Below, one piece after another: positions 49,676 through 58,503 of a DNA stretch of 64,000 bases. The stretch comes from Methanomassiliicoccales archaeon (GTDB lineage Archaea > Thermoplasmatota > Thermoplasmata > Methanomassiliicoccales > UBA472): positions 62,001-126,000 of the forward strand of contig JAJRAK010000001.1 of the NCBI GenBank assembly GCA_028682895.1. Direction: 5' to 3'. The notes under the pieces were generated by a model. It worked only from the letters and a program-made list of their open reading frames with translations. It had not been told where the DNA came from and ran no database searches. The position numbers and the translations under genes were made by a program. Within the stretch, counting starts at the first letter, position 1. The number at the start of each line of letters is the position of its first letter.

Positions 49676-49939
49676 CTAGAACATATCCCAAGAGCGCACG
49701 TACTTCAGGAGCAAGAAGACGAACAGGGCGTAGGCCACTACGCGGAACAGGATGGAAACGACGTCGATGGCCATGGAAGGCTCCAGCAATTCCAAGAAAT
49801 GAGAGACGGTGAAGAACGCGAAGGCCACGGCAACGAACAAGGGCAGCTCGTGTCGGCTCTTCCAGTACCCGACGATGCCCACGCCGACGATGGCCGCGCA
49901 TAGCAGGATATTGATCACGTTATCGATGTCCGCATCCAT
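49676..49939 (-). CDS. Small multi-TM membrane protein
   Basis: MDADIDNVINILLCAAIVGVGIVGYW...FLLLKYVRSWDMF; internal Met of ORF 49676..50068 at 49939. Confidence 0.6.
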   Translation of the reverse strand: MDADIDNVINILLCAAIVGVGIVGYWKSRHELPLFVAVAFAFFTVSHFLELLEPSMAIDVVSILFRVVAYALFVFLLLKYVRSWDMF

Positions 49940-49995
49940 GTTCAGCACTCCTCGTTCCCGTCCATGGCGTTCATGACATTTAAGAATGACCGCTC

Positions 49996-50766
49996 CTAGC
50001 GTTGGCACGACGGGCAAAAGATGGTCGTGCGCCCGCCCACCACCATCGTCCGCAGCTCTTGGCCGCATCGGGGGCAGCGCCCGTCCCTTCTCCGGTCCTT
50101 CAAAAGGTATCCTTTTGGAAGGGAAGAGAGATCGCCCTCCGCGGCGATCGAGGCGTTCAGGACCTCACCGATCCGGCGACATATGCCCGACAGGTCGTCA
50201 TCGTCAAGGGATGCCGTGGACGTCCAGGGAGATATCCTCTCCTGGAAGAGCACCTCGTCCGCGTAGAGATTCCCGACCCCGGCCAGGATGGACTGGTCAA
50301 GGAGCACGGACTTGATGGCCTTCTTACGTCCGCCTGCCCCGGAGACGAGATCGTCCTCGCTGATCGATAGGGCATCCGGTCCCAGCCCCCTCTCCTTGAC
50401 GAACGGAAGTATGCCATCCACGTACTGGAACCGGCCGAAGCGTCGCGGGTCATTGAGGACGATGGAACCACGGTCCAACCTCAATCTCAACCTCTGATGC
50501 GACGTGCTCTCATCATCACCAATAAGATGAACGCTACCGCTCATACCCAGATGTATGCGAAGGGCGCCCCTGTCCAGCAACAGGAAAAGATGTTTGCCAT
50601 GGCGGCCTGTTCCGATGACCTTCCGACGCAATATCTTCGAGACGAACTCATCGCGGTCCCCCTCGAGCATCTTGGGGTCCAGGACGATGACGCCCTCTAT
50701 GCGACGGCCCAATGTGCGTTCGTGAAGGTACCGTCTGGCGGCCTCCACCTCGGGCAGCTCGGGCAC
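49996..50766 (-). CDS. mutM: Formamidopyrimidine-DNA glycosylase
   Basis: (GTG)PELPEVEAARRYL, zinc finger CPRCGQELRTMVVGGRTTIFCPSCQR; GTG at 50766 gives the catalytic N-terminal Pro-Glu. Confidence 0.93.
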   Translation of the reverse strand: MPELPEVEAARRYLHERTLGRRIEGVIVLDPKMLEGDRDEFVSKILRRKVIGTGRHGKHLFLLLDRGALRIHLGMSGSVHLIGDDESTSHQRLRLRLDRGSIVLNDPRRFGRFQYVDGILPFVKERGLGPDALSISEDDLVSGAGGRKKAIKSVLLDQSILAGVGNLYADEVLFQERISPWTSTASLDDDDLSGICRRIGEVLNASIAAEGDLSSLPKGYLLKDRRRDGRCPRCGQELRTMVVGGRTTIFCPSCQR

Positions 50767-50768
50767 GT

Positions 50769-51107
50769 TCACCACATTGGCAACGAGGTATCGTTGGCCG
50801 CGGCTACGAGCACTTCCTTGAGCTTCTCCGGCGTGGGCACTCCACCGAACAGCTTCAGGCGCTCGTTCACGAAGAGCGCCGGGGCGACGCCGGACCCGTA
50901 CTTCTTGTACAGGGGCATGATCTCGCCGACGAAATAGTACTGCCTGCTCATCTGCGCTTCCGTCGCCGTGACCAGGTCAAGGTCCGCTTCCAGACCCGTC
51001 TCGGCCAATACCTGCTTGATCAGGTCGATATATTTCTTATCGTACACCGCATGCTGCGGCTGGCAGCATGATACGGAGAATATCGTCACCTTGATCTTAT
51101 TCGCCAT
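50769..51107 (-). CDS. Thioredoxin-fold-like small protein with CC motif, possible ArsD-like partner
   Basis: IKVTIFSVSCCQPQHAVYDKKY...GSGVAPALFVNERLKLFGGVPTPEKLKEVL; overlaps arsA end by 11 nt. Confidence 0.6.
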   Translation of the reverse strand: MANKIKVTIFSVSCCQPQHAVYDKKYIDLIKQVLAETGLEADLDLVTATEAQMSRQYYFVGEIMPLYKKYGSGVAPALFVNERLKLFGGVPTPEKLKEVLVAAANDTSLPMW

Positions 51108-52014
51108 AGAGCTCCCTGCCCACCCGTCTCAGTATGTCCATGCCGTAGATGTCCGTGTCGAACAGCGGCACCTGTCTGCGGGTGATGGTGGGGAACCTCT
51201 GCTCTATCTCGGTCAGGTACTTGTCCTGGGTGGCCCTTCTCCTCTCCAGGAACCAGTTGCCCTTCAGCACGTCCTTGGGTATGACCTCGTTGATGATCAG
51301 CGACCTTACCTTGATCCCGAACCCGCCCAGGTCCTCAACGGCCCTGGCAGTTTCCTCTATGGGCAGCTTTTCGGGCAGGAGCACCAAATTGAAGGCGGAT
51401 ACGCTCTCATCAGAGAGCCCCTTCACCGAATGATCATACCTCGCCTTCTCCACCTCCAGGTCGGCCACCATCTTCTCGTCGTAGACGAAGCCGAGCACTT
51501 CCGAAAGCTCGCGGCGGTTCTTGATCTGGTTGGCGATGTAGCCGGACCAGTCGAAAGGCATGGACAGCTCACGGAGCGTGTGCCCGGTGGGCGCGGTATC
51601 GAAAACGACCTTGTCGTGAGTAGTATCATCGAAGAAGCTGACGAACTGGTCGAAGGCGGCGATCTCCTCCGTGCATGGTGTGGACAGCAGCTCGCTGCCG
51701 AACATCGTCGAAAAGCCCTGCATCATCCCCTCCAACCTGCTCTGGAAGACCCCCATGGCCTTCTTGGGGTTTATGTTGAGCCCGCACAGGTTGCGCTCGG
51801 TGCCGATCTTGGTGATGTCGGTGGCACTGATGTCCTGGCCATAGATGGCCGATAGGCTGACGGTCGGGTCGGTGGCCACGATCAAGGTCTTGTAGCCATG
51901 GTCTGACAGCCAGGTAGCTGTCGTTGCGGCCATGGTCGTCTTGCCCACGCCGCCCTTCCCTCCGAAGAACAAGAACTTCTTGCTTTCGATTATATCTCTC
52001 ATCTCATTTTTCAT
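51097..52014 (-). CDS. ArsA/Get3 family ATPase
   Basis: FFGGKGGVGKTTMAATTATWL, VATDPTVSLSAIYG, VFDTAPTGHTLRELSMPFDW. Confidence 0.92.
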   Translation of the reverse strand: MKNEMRDIIESKKFLFFGGKGGVGKTTMAATTATWLSDHGYKTLIVATDPTVSLSAIYGQDISATDITKIGTERNLCGLNINPKKAMGVFQSRLEGMMQGFSTMFGSELLSTPCTEEIAAFDQFVSFFDDTTHDKVVFDTAPTGHTLRELSMPFDWSGYIANQIKNRRELSEVLGFVYDEKMVADLEVEKARYDHSVKGLSDESVSAFNLVLLPEKLPIEETARAVEDLGGFGIKVRSLIINEVIPKDVLKGNWFLERRRATQDKYLTEIEQRFPTITRRQVPLFDTDIYGMDILRRVGRELYGE

Positions 52015-52096
52015 GCGGATCGGTGTGAAAACGCAAGCAACATAGATATTGGTATTCCCGAACCCACCTCCATGTTAGCACTGGGCTCGCCTACGA

Positions 52097-52148
52097 TAAT
52101 ATTTAATATCAATTGGTCAAATTATTTATTTAGTCTTTTCTGGGAGGT
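52097..52148 (+). promoter_or_regulatory. Putative promoter and Shine-Dalgarno of the heliorhodopsin gene
   Basis: AT-rich ataatatttaata / attatttatttag followed by GGGAGGT 6 nt before the TTG start. Confidence 0.5.
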
Positions 52149-52154
52149 TTAAAA

Positions 52155-52934
52155 TTGGAGGAAACTACGACAGACGATGTCAAGTTCAAAAAATTGAGGA
52201 GGTTCAACCTAATAATGGGGTTGTTCCACTTCATCCAGGCAGCGGTGATGTTGGCCATCGCGAACTACGACGTGAAGATGATGTTCACCACTTCGTACAT
52301 CGACGCCTCCGGCGGTTTCCCGCCCATGGGCCCCGGTTCGGCGGTGGAGCTCTTCTCCGTTCCCTTGGGCCCGATGGTGGCCGTGTTCCTGCTGATGTCT
52401 GCCATAGCTCATCTCAGCGTCTCGACGTTCGGTTACAACTGGTACGTCAAGAACCTGAAGATGAACATCAACAAGGCACGCTGGTTCGAGTACGCCCTGT
52501 CGTCATCGTTCATGCTGGTGGTCATTGCCTGGCTTTGCGGCATGTTCGACTTCGTGTCGATAATACTGCTCTTTAGCCTGAATGCCTGCATGAACCTGTT
52601 CGGCTACATGATGGAGCTGCATAACCAGAGGACGGAGAGGACCGATTGGACATCGTTCATATTCGGATGCTTTGCCGGGCTGATCCCGTGGGTGGCGCTG
52701 TTCATGTACTTCACCGGGGTCAGGGGCGGAAGCCCACCGGGCTTCGTGTACGGGATCATGATCTCCATCTGCTTCTTCTTCAACGTGTTCGCCATCAACA
52801 TGCTGCTGCAATACCGGAAGAAGGGCAAGTACCAGGACTACCTCTACGGGGAGTACATCTACATCGTCCTGAGCCTGGTGGCCAAGACCGCACTGGCATG
52901 GCAGGTGTTCTCCGGTACGATGGTCGGAAGCTGA
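52155..52934 (+). CDS. Heliorhodopsin
   Basis: Seven-TM; RWFEYALSSSFM (counterion Glu112), NACMNLFGYMMELHN, FNVFAINMLLQYRKKGKYQDYLYGEYIYIVLSLVAKTALAWQVFSGT with predicted retinal Lys244 (codon 52884-52886). Confidence 0.95.
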   Translation: MEETTTDDVKFKKLRRFNLIMGLFHFIQAAVMLAIANYDVKMMFTTSYIDASGGFPPMGPGSAVELFSVPLGPMVAVFLLMSAIAHLSVSTFGYNWYVKNLKMNINKARWFEYALSSSFMLVVIAWLCGMFDFVSIILLFSLNACMNLFGYMMELHNQRTERTDWTSFIFGCFAGLIPWVALFMYFTGVRGGSPPGFVYGIMISICFFFNVFAINMLLQYRKKGKYQDYLYGEYIYIVLSLVAKTALAWQVFSGTMVGS

Positions 52935-52961
52935 GACCATCGAAACCTCTTACTTCCCTTT

Positions 52962-54461
52962 TTATCTCGCTTTATAAGTACGGGCATCCCCGCATTGCAC
53001 CAGTTTGCCGTCCTCAAGGTAGGATATCGCCCCGTGCCCTCCGCAGACCAGGCACTTCCGCCCGTCGTTCGTCCTCTCCACCTCTTCAATGAGGCCGAGG
53101 AGCCCCTTCCTTTCCTTCGAGGCCTTACCGCTGTCGACGTTCACCGTGGTCATCAGGTTCTTGGCCAAGGTGGCGAAGCCCTTGCGGTCCTCGGTCAGAC
53201 TGTCGAAGTTGATGAGGCTATCTCCGGTGAAGAGCACCAGTTTCTCAGGCAGGAAGAAGAACACCTGTCCTATCTGGTGCCCGCCGAACCCTTCCAGCAC
53301 CTCGCATCTCATGCCGGCCACGTCCATTATGGACAGGACGTTGAACTCACCCCTTTTTCCAATGGCGGAGCGCGGGAACGTTCGTGGCGTACTGCACACC
53401 GAGAAGTCGGAGAAGAGGTTGATCAGCTTGGTGTAGATCTCCTCCAGGATTGAACCCTCGCTCTCCGAGCCATAGGCCCTGTTCGCTTGACGGATGACCT
53501 CAACGGTATCGGGGTGCATCCACACCTCAGCGTTCAGAAGTCCAGCAGAGCCTGAATGGTCAGCGTCCCCGTGTGTCAGCATGGTCCTTTTCACCATGCC
53601 CATCCCTCCCCATCCTTCCTTCTCCATCAGGAGGTCCAGGTCACGGTAGTAGATGCCGAACCCAGTATCGATCAGGGTGACATCGGTCCCTTGGCGCAGA
53701 AGGTAGGTGTTCCCTCCGCATGGCAGCTGCACGCACAGGATGTGCGCTCCACCAATGTCCACGTCCTGCAGTTCGGCATAGAAACCGTCCCCGCTCGTCC
53801 TTTTAAGATCACCGCCGCTGCGCAGGATGTCCGAGAAGACCAGATGCGGGTCCTTCCCCAGGTTCATAAGCTCCTGTACGATGTGATTGACATCCGAAAG
53901 GAGGCGTAGAAGGAAGGCATCCTCGGTCTTGTCCAGCAGGCGCCGCAGTTCCTGGGCGAAGCGAATGTAGAAGACCGTATCGTCAAGGTGTTGGCCCGTT
54001 GTATCGTATTCTATGATCTCCAGGGGGTAGCGTGACTTGAGCGCTTCCAGCAGGCGGTCCACCGACTCGCCGCTCTCTACGGTGAGGGAGACGGTCAACC
54101 GCTCCGGGTGCTTCCCGCGGTCATCGAAGTCCAAGAAGGCGATGTTGCACTTCGAGGCCGTGGTGAAGTTAAGAAAATCGAAGAGGGCGCCGCTGCGGTT
54201 CGGCAACATGACCTGGAACTTGAGGAAGCTGGGTGTGATTATCTGCCCCTGGAGGTACCCGATGGCCTCCAGCTCTGCCCGCATGGCCAAATAATCATCG
54301 TCCGAGCACCGGGCCTCGAAGAACACAGTATAAGGGTCGATCCTCTTGTCATACTGGATCCGGTCGATGTTGCCCCCGTGGCGTTTCACTATCTCGGCCG
54401 CGCGATGCAACGCTCCTGGCTCATCAGGCATCTTGGCGACGAAGTAGTGCCTCTGCATCAT
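52962..54461 (-). CDS. Two N-terminal ACT domains fused to an MBL-fold domain with HGDADH motif
   Basis: FVAKMPDEPGALHRAAEIVKRHGGNI, FQVMLPNRSGALFDFLNF, LTHGDADHSGSAGLLNAEVWMHP, GGHQIGQVFFFLPEKLVLFTGDSL. Confidence 0.85.
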   Translation of the reverse strand: MMQRHYFVAKMPDEPGALHRAAEIVKRHGGNIDRIQYDKRIDPYTVFFEARCSDDDYLAMRAELEAIGYLQGQIITPSFLKFQVMLPNRSGALFDFLNFTTASKCNIAFLDFDDRGKHPERLTVSLTVESGESVDRLLEALKSRYPLEIIEYDTTGQHLDDTVFYIRFAQELRRLLDKTEDAFLLRLLSDVNHIVQELMNLGKDPHLVFSDILRSGGDLKRTSGDGFYAELQDVDIGGAHILCVQLPCGGNTYLLRQGTDVTLIDTGFGIYYRDLDLLMEKEGWGGMGMVKRTMLTHGDADHSGSAGLLNAEVWMHPDTVEVIRQANRAYGSESEGSILEEIYTKLINLFSDFSVCSTPRTFPRSAIGKRGEFNVLSIMDVAGMRCEVLEGFGGHQIGQVFFFLPEKLVLFTGDSLINFDSLTEDRKGFATLAKNLMTTVNVDSGKASKERKGLLGLIEEVERTNDGRKCLVCGGHGAISYLEDGKLVQCGDARTYKAR

Positions 54462-54571
54462 GAGGCGGAACGCTCGCTGAATCTTATATTTTGGTCTCTC
54501 ACCACAACTGCGTTGACAGAACGGTCAACGGCAACTGTGAGTTCATATACTGGTCGAGCGAATCAAAACAT

Positions 54572-56359
54572 ATGGCGGAACGGCAAGCGGTCAGGATCCT
54601 GGTCGCGATATTCATCGTGGCGTCCTTGATCACTGTAAGTTTGGCCATGCTGTTCGTATGGCCGAGCGAGAACTGGCCCGATGGCGATCTGCCGGCCTTC
54701 GAGAGCGAATCCCAGATGCGGGAGTACCTGGAGCAGAACCAAGAGGATGACGGTAACGACTGGTCTTGGACATGGTGGTGGGACCAGGGTTTCACTTCCA
54801 CTGGCGAATCTGACGGGGCGTACTATACCGGGACCAATGTTCAGGTCGCCGGTGTGGACGAGCTAGATATCGTGAAAACGAACGGTGAGCAGATATTCGT
54901 GTGCCGTTGGAACGGCGTGTCGATAATCGATGCCACGCCATCATCGTCCATGCGGAACATATCTGAGATCAACACCACCGAGCTGATCGGGAACGATTCG
55001 TACGCTTCGGTGCAGGGGATCTTCCTCTGTGGCGATATCCTGGCGATCATCATCGACCAGTATGAGAACGGGGCGATGTATGACATCTATGATGATGCAT
55101 ATTCGGTCGACTCCTTCTATTACTGGTATTTCGATGCCATTGTGACGTGTTGCCTGGTCGACGTGTCCGACCCCACGCACCCGTCTCTTATAACTAGCAC
55201 GTCGCAGAGCGGTGACTTCACCGGCGCAAGGCTCATCGGCGAGAACATGTACCTGATATCCGAAGAGTATGCCTGGCAGGACGGGGGCGTCGAGAGACCA
55301 TCCGTCGGGACCGAAGGCGACATGCAGGACGTGGATGCCACCAGCATAAGGTTCGATCCCGATTCCGAGGACGCCAACGCATTCCTCAACATCCTCGCTT
55401 TGGACCTCGGGTCCTATGAGAGCAACTTCACCTCGATTGTGACAGGGTATTCCAGCGTCATGTACGTGTCCATGGACGACCTGTACATCACCTACGTCGA
55501 ATACAGCTCAGGGGACTGGACCATCGACGACTCCGATGCTACAACGACGACCATCTTCCGTCTGAGCTTGGACGGTCTGAACGTGGTCCCAGAGGCCAAA
55601 GGCCAGGTGAAAGGGTATCCACGGGACCAGTTCGCTCTCGACGAAAAGGACGGCGTGCTGCGCATGGCGGTATGCACCAGCTCGTTCAACGGCGAGAGCG
55701 GCGTCTACACGTTCGATCAAGGATTGAACGTCATCGGCTCCCTCACGGGGTTGGCCCCGGGGGAGACCATCCAATCCGTGAGGTTCGTAGGCGACATGCT
55801 CTATCTTGTCACATTCTTGCAGACCGATCCCCTGTTCATCATCGACATGAGCGATGCGACCGAGCCAGAGCTGCTCGGGGAACTGGTCGTCCCCGGTTTC
55901 TCCACCTATCTGCACCCCTGCGGCAACGGGACCCTGGTCGGGATCGGCCTGGAGAACTGGGACCTGAAGATATCCCTCTTCAACGTGAGCGACCCGACCG
56001 CGCCGAAGGAGGTCGACACCCTGCGATCATCGCTGGGCGCCTCGTCCGAGGCCCTATGGGAGCACAAGGCGGTGCTCTACGACCAGGGACTGTTGATGAT
56101 ACCGGTCTCCGTGTACAACAGTACGAACTATGGACGGGCCCAGCAGGTCCTCGTCATCCAGGTGGACAGCGACGGTCTGACGGTCATCGAGAAATTGGAC
56201 GTCGGCACAGGCTACGGATCTGTGCGCTGCGTCATCATCGATGATGCTCTTTATACGGTGACAACATCATCCGTGATCGCCTGGGAGAACGGCACGTATG
56301 ATAAGGTCGGGGAGGTCATCATCGGACCATCGGAAGACCACTACCAGCTCGAGGACTAG
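54572..56359 (+). CDS. TM-anchored C-terminal beta-propeller domain protein
   Basis: N-terminal TM; TNVQVAGVDELDIVKTNGEQIFVC, IDMSDATEPELLGELVVPGFSTYLHPCGNGTLVGIG; ATG at 54572 in ORF 54491..56359. Confidence 0.85.
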   Translation: MAERQAVRILVAIFIVASLITVSLAMLFVWPSENWPDGDLPAFESESQMREYLEQNQEDDGNDWSWTWWWDQGFTSTGESDGAYYTGTNVQVAGVDELDIVKTNGEQIFVCRWNGVSIIDATPSSSMRNISEINTTELIGNDSYASVQGIFLCGDILAIIIDQYENGAMYDIYDDAYSVDSFYYWYFDAIVTCCLVDVSDPTHPSLITSTSQSGDFTGARLIGENMYLISEEYAWQDGGVERPSVGTEGDMQDVDATSIRFDPDSEDANAFLNILALDLGSYESNFTSIVTGYSSVMYVSMDDLYITYVEYSSGDWTIDDSDATTTTIFRLSLDGLNVVPEAKGQVKGYPRDQFALDEKDGVLRMAVCTSSFNGESGVYTFDQGLNVIGSLTGLAPGETIQSVRFVGDMLYLVTFLQTDPLFIIDMSDATEPELLGELVVPGFSTYLHPCGNGTLVGIGLENWDLKISLFNVSDPTAPKEVDTLRSSLGASSEALWEHKAVLYDQGLLMIPVSVYNSTNYGRAQQVLVIQVDSDGLTVIEKLDVGTGYGSVRCVIIDDALYTVTTSSVIAWENGTYDKVGEVIIGPSEDHYQLED

Positions 56360-56362
56360 ACG

Positions 56363-57067
56363 ATGGGCTGGATGGAGGCGGACCGCATGAAGGTCGAGCT
56401 GGACAGGGTCGCCCTGTTCGCCTTGGCCTCGGACACCAGGCTCGAGCTTCTAAGGGCGCTCCAGAACGATCGCAAGACCCTCGCCCAGCTGACGGAAAAG
56501 CTCAATGTCGACAAGGCCGCGGTGCACCGGCATCTCAAGAAGTTGGAAGAGGGCGGTCTGGTGAGCAAGGAGGATGACCACGGTTTCATCTATTACTCGC
56601 TGACATGGAAGGCTAAGAACCTGGTGTCGCCCGGTGAAAGGACGCATGTGGTCGTGCTTTTGGCGTCCGCCCTGGCGATCACGGCCATCGTAGTGGTCCT
56701 CATGGCCTACGTAATGATGACGGGCATTAGCGGCGGCGATGGAACGAGCACCCCGACCGGGCTCCTTGACTCCCCCGAGGTATCTGGAACATCAACGTTC
56801 AACGCGACGGTCGAGATCGGGTCGATCACTCCCAGCACCGCAATATCTGATATGGACTTCAAGATCGGGACCCTCAGCGCAATGGACGTTTCGACGACCA
56901 ATACCTACGCCCTGCCCTATATGGTCACGTTCTATGACATGGACGGGGACCTCACGGCATCGGACGGTGATTACTTCACCATCACCGGGATAACCGAGGA
57001 CGTCACCTTCTACCTGATATACGAGCCGACCGGCGAGGTCATCGACTCAGTGATGATAGACGTTTAG
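56363..57067 (+). CDS. Membrane-anchored winged-helix regulator (wHTH-TM-extracytoplasmic domain)
   Basis: FALASDTRLELLRALQNDRKTLAQLTEKLNVDKAAVHRHLKKLEEGGLV then VVVLLASALAITAIVVVLMAYVMM and about 120 aa Thr/Ser/Asp-rich segment. Confidence 0.82.
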   Translation: MGWMEADRMKVELDRVALFALASDTRLELLRALQNDRKTLAQLTEKLNVDKAAVHRHLKKLEEGGLVSKEDDHGFIYYSLTWKAKNLVSPGERTHVVVLLASALAITAIVVVLMAYVMMTGISGGDGTSTPTGLLDSPEVSGTSTFNATVEIGSITPSTAISDMDFKIGTLSAMDVSTTNTYALPYMVTFYDMDGDLTASDGDYFTITGITEDVTFYLIYEPTGEVIDSVMIDV

Positions 57068-57111
57068 AATTGGTCATAAGCGCGGAAGGCCGAGAACAGG
57101 ACGACTGGAGA

Positions 57112-57339
57112 TCATCTCATCTTGGCGGCCATGCTGACGGCCACCTTGAGCTGGTTCAGCATGCACGGCTCAACATAATAACCCTTCATGCTGCGAAGCT
57201 CTCCGTACATGTCTTCAGGGGACCTGCCGATAAGTTCCTTTACGGACCTTATTCCCAAGATGTACAATGGCTCGGCCACCTTCTCCCCTACCACGGGGAT
57301 GGTCCTCAGTTCCATCATGACCGCTTCCTTGTCGTCCAT
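57112..57339 (-). CDS. Helix-hairpin-helix protein (Cdd1/pathogenicity-locus-like)
   Basis: ELRTIPVVGEKVAEPLYILGIRSVKELIGRSPEDMYGELRSMKG. Confidence 0.75.
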   Translation of the reverse strand: MDDKEAVMMELRTIPVVGEKVAEPLYILGIRSVKELIGRSPEDMYGELRSMKGYYVEPCMLNQLKVAVSMAAKMR

Positions 57340-57384
57340 AGGTCGAACTACGCAGCGCTGAGGATATAATCATTTTCCGATCGC

Positions 57385-57969
57385 TCACGGACGAAGCTGG
57401 GATGCCCGGCGGAACAGCTCCTTGACGGACTCAGTGACCTGGCCCTCTTCCAAGGTCCCTATCAACATGTAGAACATGGTGAACGCGAAGTAGGGCGCCA
57501 GGTAGAACCAGCTGAACGGTGTGAACGCAATCAACAGCACTAGGGCGATGTCGCTGAACGGCCGGTAGTGCAGGAAGTATTCCATGGCCGGTCCGAACCT
57601 TCTCTTGTGGGCAATCCCGTCAGCTATCTCGTCCACCGCCCCTGCGATGAGGAACACTGCCAAGGGCACCAGCATGAGCTCTGCGCCCCAGATGAAGGCC
57701 CCGGCGATATAGGTGACCAGGGCCACCAAGGTCCCGACCATGAAGCTCCAGTTGTCGATCTTCTTGGTGAGCACCAGGCTGATGAGCATGGCCAGGTAGA
57801 ACGCGGTGGAGAACCCGCCATCAAAGATCATGCAGGCCCCCATGACCAGCCCGGAGACGATGGCAAGCATCTTGGAGATCCTTATCGAACCTATGCCCTC
57901 GTCATATGCCTGATCTATGTACTTTATCGCCCCTCCCAAGAAGGCGTAGGCGACCACCAGGAAGATCAC
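57385..57969 (-). CDS. Integral membrane protein of unknown function
   Basis: 194 aa, multiple TMs with KYIDQAYDEG and GAVDEIADGIAH. Confidence 0.7.
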   Translation of the reverse strand: MIFLVVAYAFLGGAIKYIDQAYDEGIGSIRISKMLAIVSGLVMGACMIFDGGFSTAFYLAMLISLVLTKKIDNWSFMVGTLVALVTYIAGAFIWGAELMLVPLAVFLIAGAVDEIADGIAHKRRFGPAMEYFLHYRPFSDIALVLLIAFTPFSWFYLAPYFAFTMFYMLIGTLEEGQVTESVKELFRRASQLRP

Positions 57970-58113
57970 GTCAATGAACGTAAGGTCCCCGGCGGTGAAT
58001 AATTCTAAAGCTATGAGAATCCGCTCCTGGTCGTATTAATTCGGAGCACATCAGTGGGAACTGATTAGATAAGCGTTTCCCCTGATAAGATGACGATAAT
58101 AGATGGCGTATGA

Positions 58114-58125
58114 CGTCAATTGACG
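58114..58125. repeat. 12-bp perfect palindrome CGTCAATTGACG overlapping TGACGTCA
   Basis: Read directly within an AT-rich region at 58081-58140. Confidence 0.8.
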
Positions 58126-58348
58126 ATAAATATGGGTAAAAATCCCCATTTATTAGTGTTTTTAAGGCGTTGATATAATTATTGTCGAATCGATATTCAT
58201 TCATCCGAATCTTACTCAAACGATCAAATTTTTTCACCCTCCTTTCCTTCCGGTCCGATGGGGTAACACTGGTTAATAAAAAAACATTTAGATATTAGAA
58301 AAACCATATATCCACTGGCCCCCACCAGGGACTGGAGGTGGTTTACCA

Positions 58349-58396
58349 ATGGCTAAGGACAAGAAGCCGAAGGAGAAGGCGAAGGAGAAGAAGTAA
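58349..58396 (+). CDS. Micro-ORF, 15-aa lysine-rich peptide MAKDKKPKEKAKEKK
   Basis: ATG ... TAA with Shine-Dalgarno GGAGGTGG at 58334-58341, at optimal spacing, downstream of an AT-rich region. Confidence 0.5.
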   Translation: MAKDKKPKEKAKEKK

Positions 58397-58503
58397 ATTC
58401 TCACTTCGTCGGCTTTTAAACCAACCTCGTCAGGACGAAATGCCCTGGCGTATTTCCCTATTTTGTTCAACTTTTATATACTGGCCATTGTTCTTGAGTC
58501 CCT

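Noticed and set aside
57971-58237. 88-aa minus-strand ORF in the AT-rich region
   Set aside because: Possible GTG start abuts AGGAGG with no spacing, no recognisable motif; overlaps palindromic intergenic DNA; left uncalled
58288-58470. 60-aa minus-strand ORF
   Set aside because: Antisense to the lysine-rich micro-ORF; no SD or homology signal
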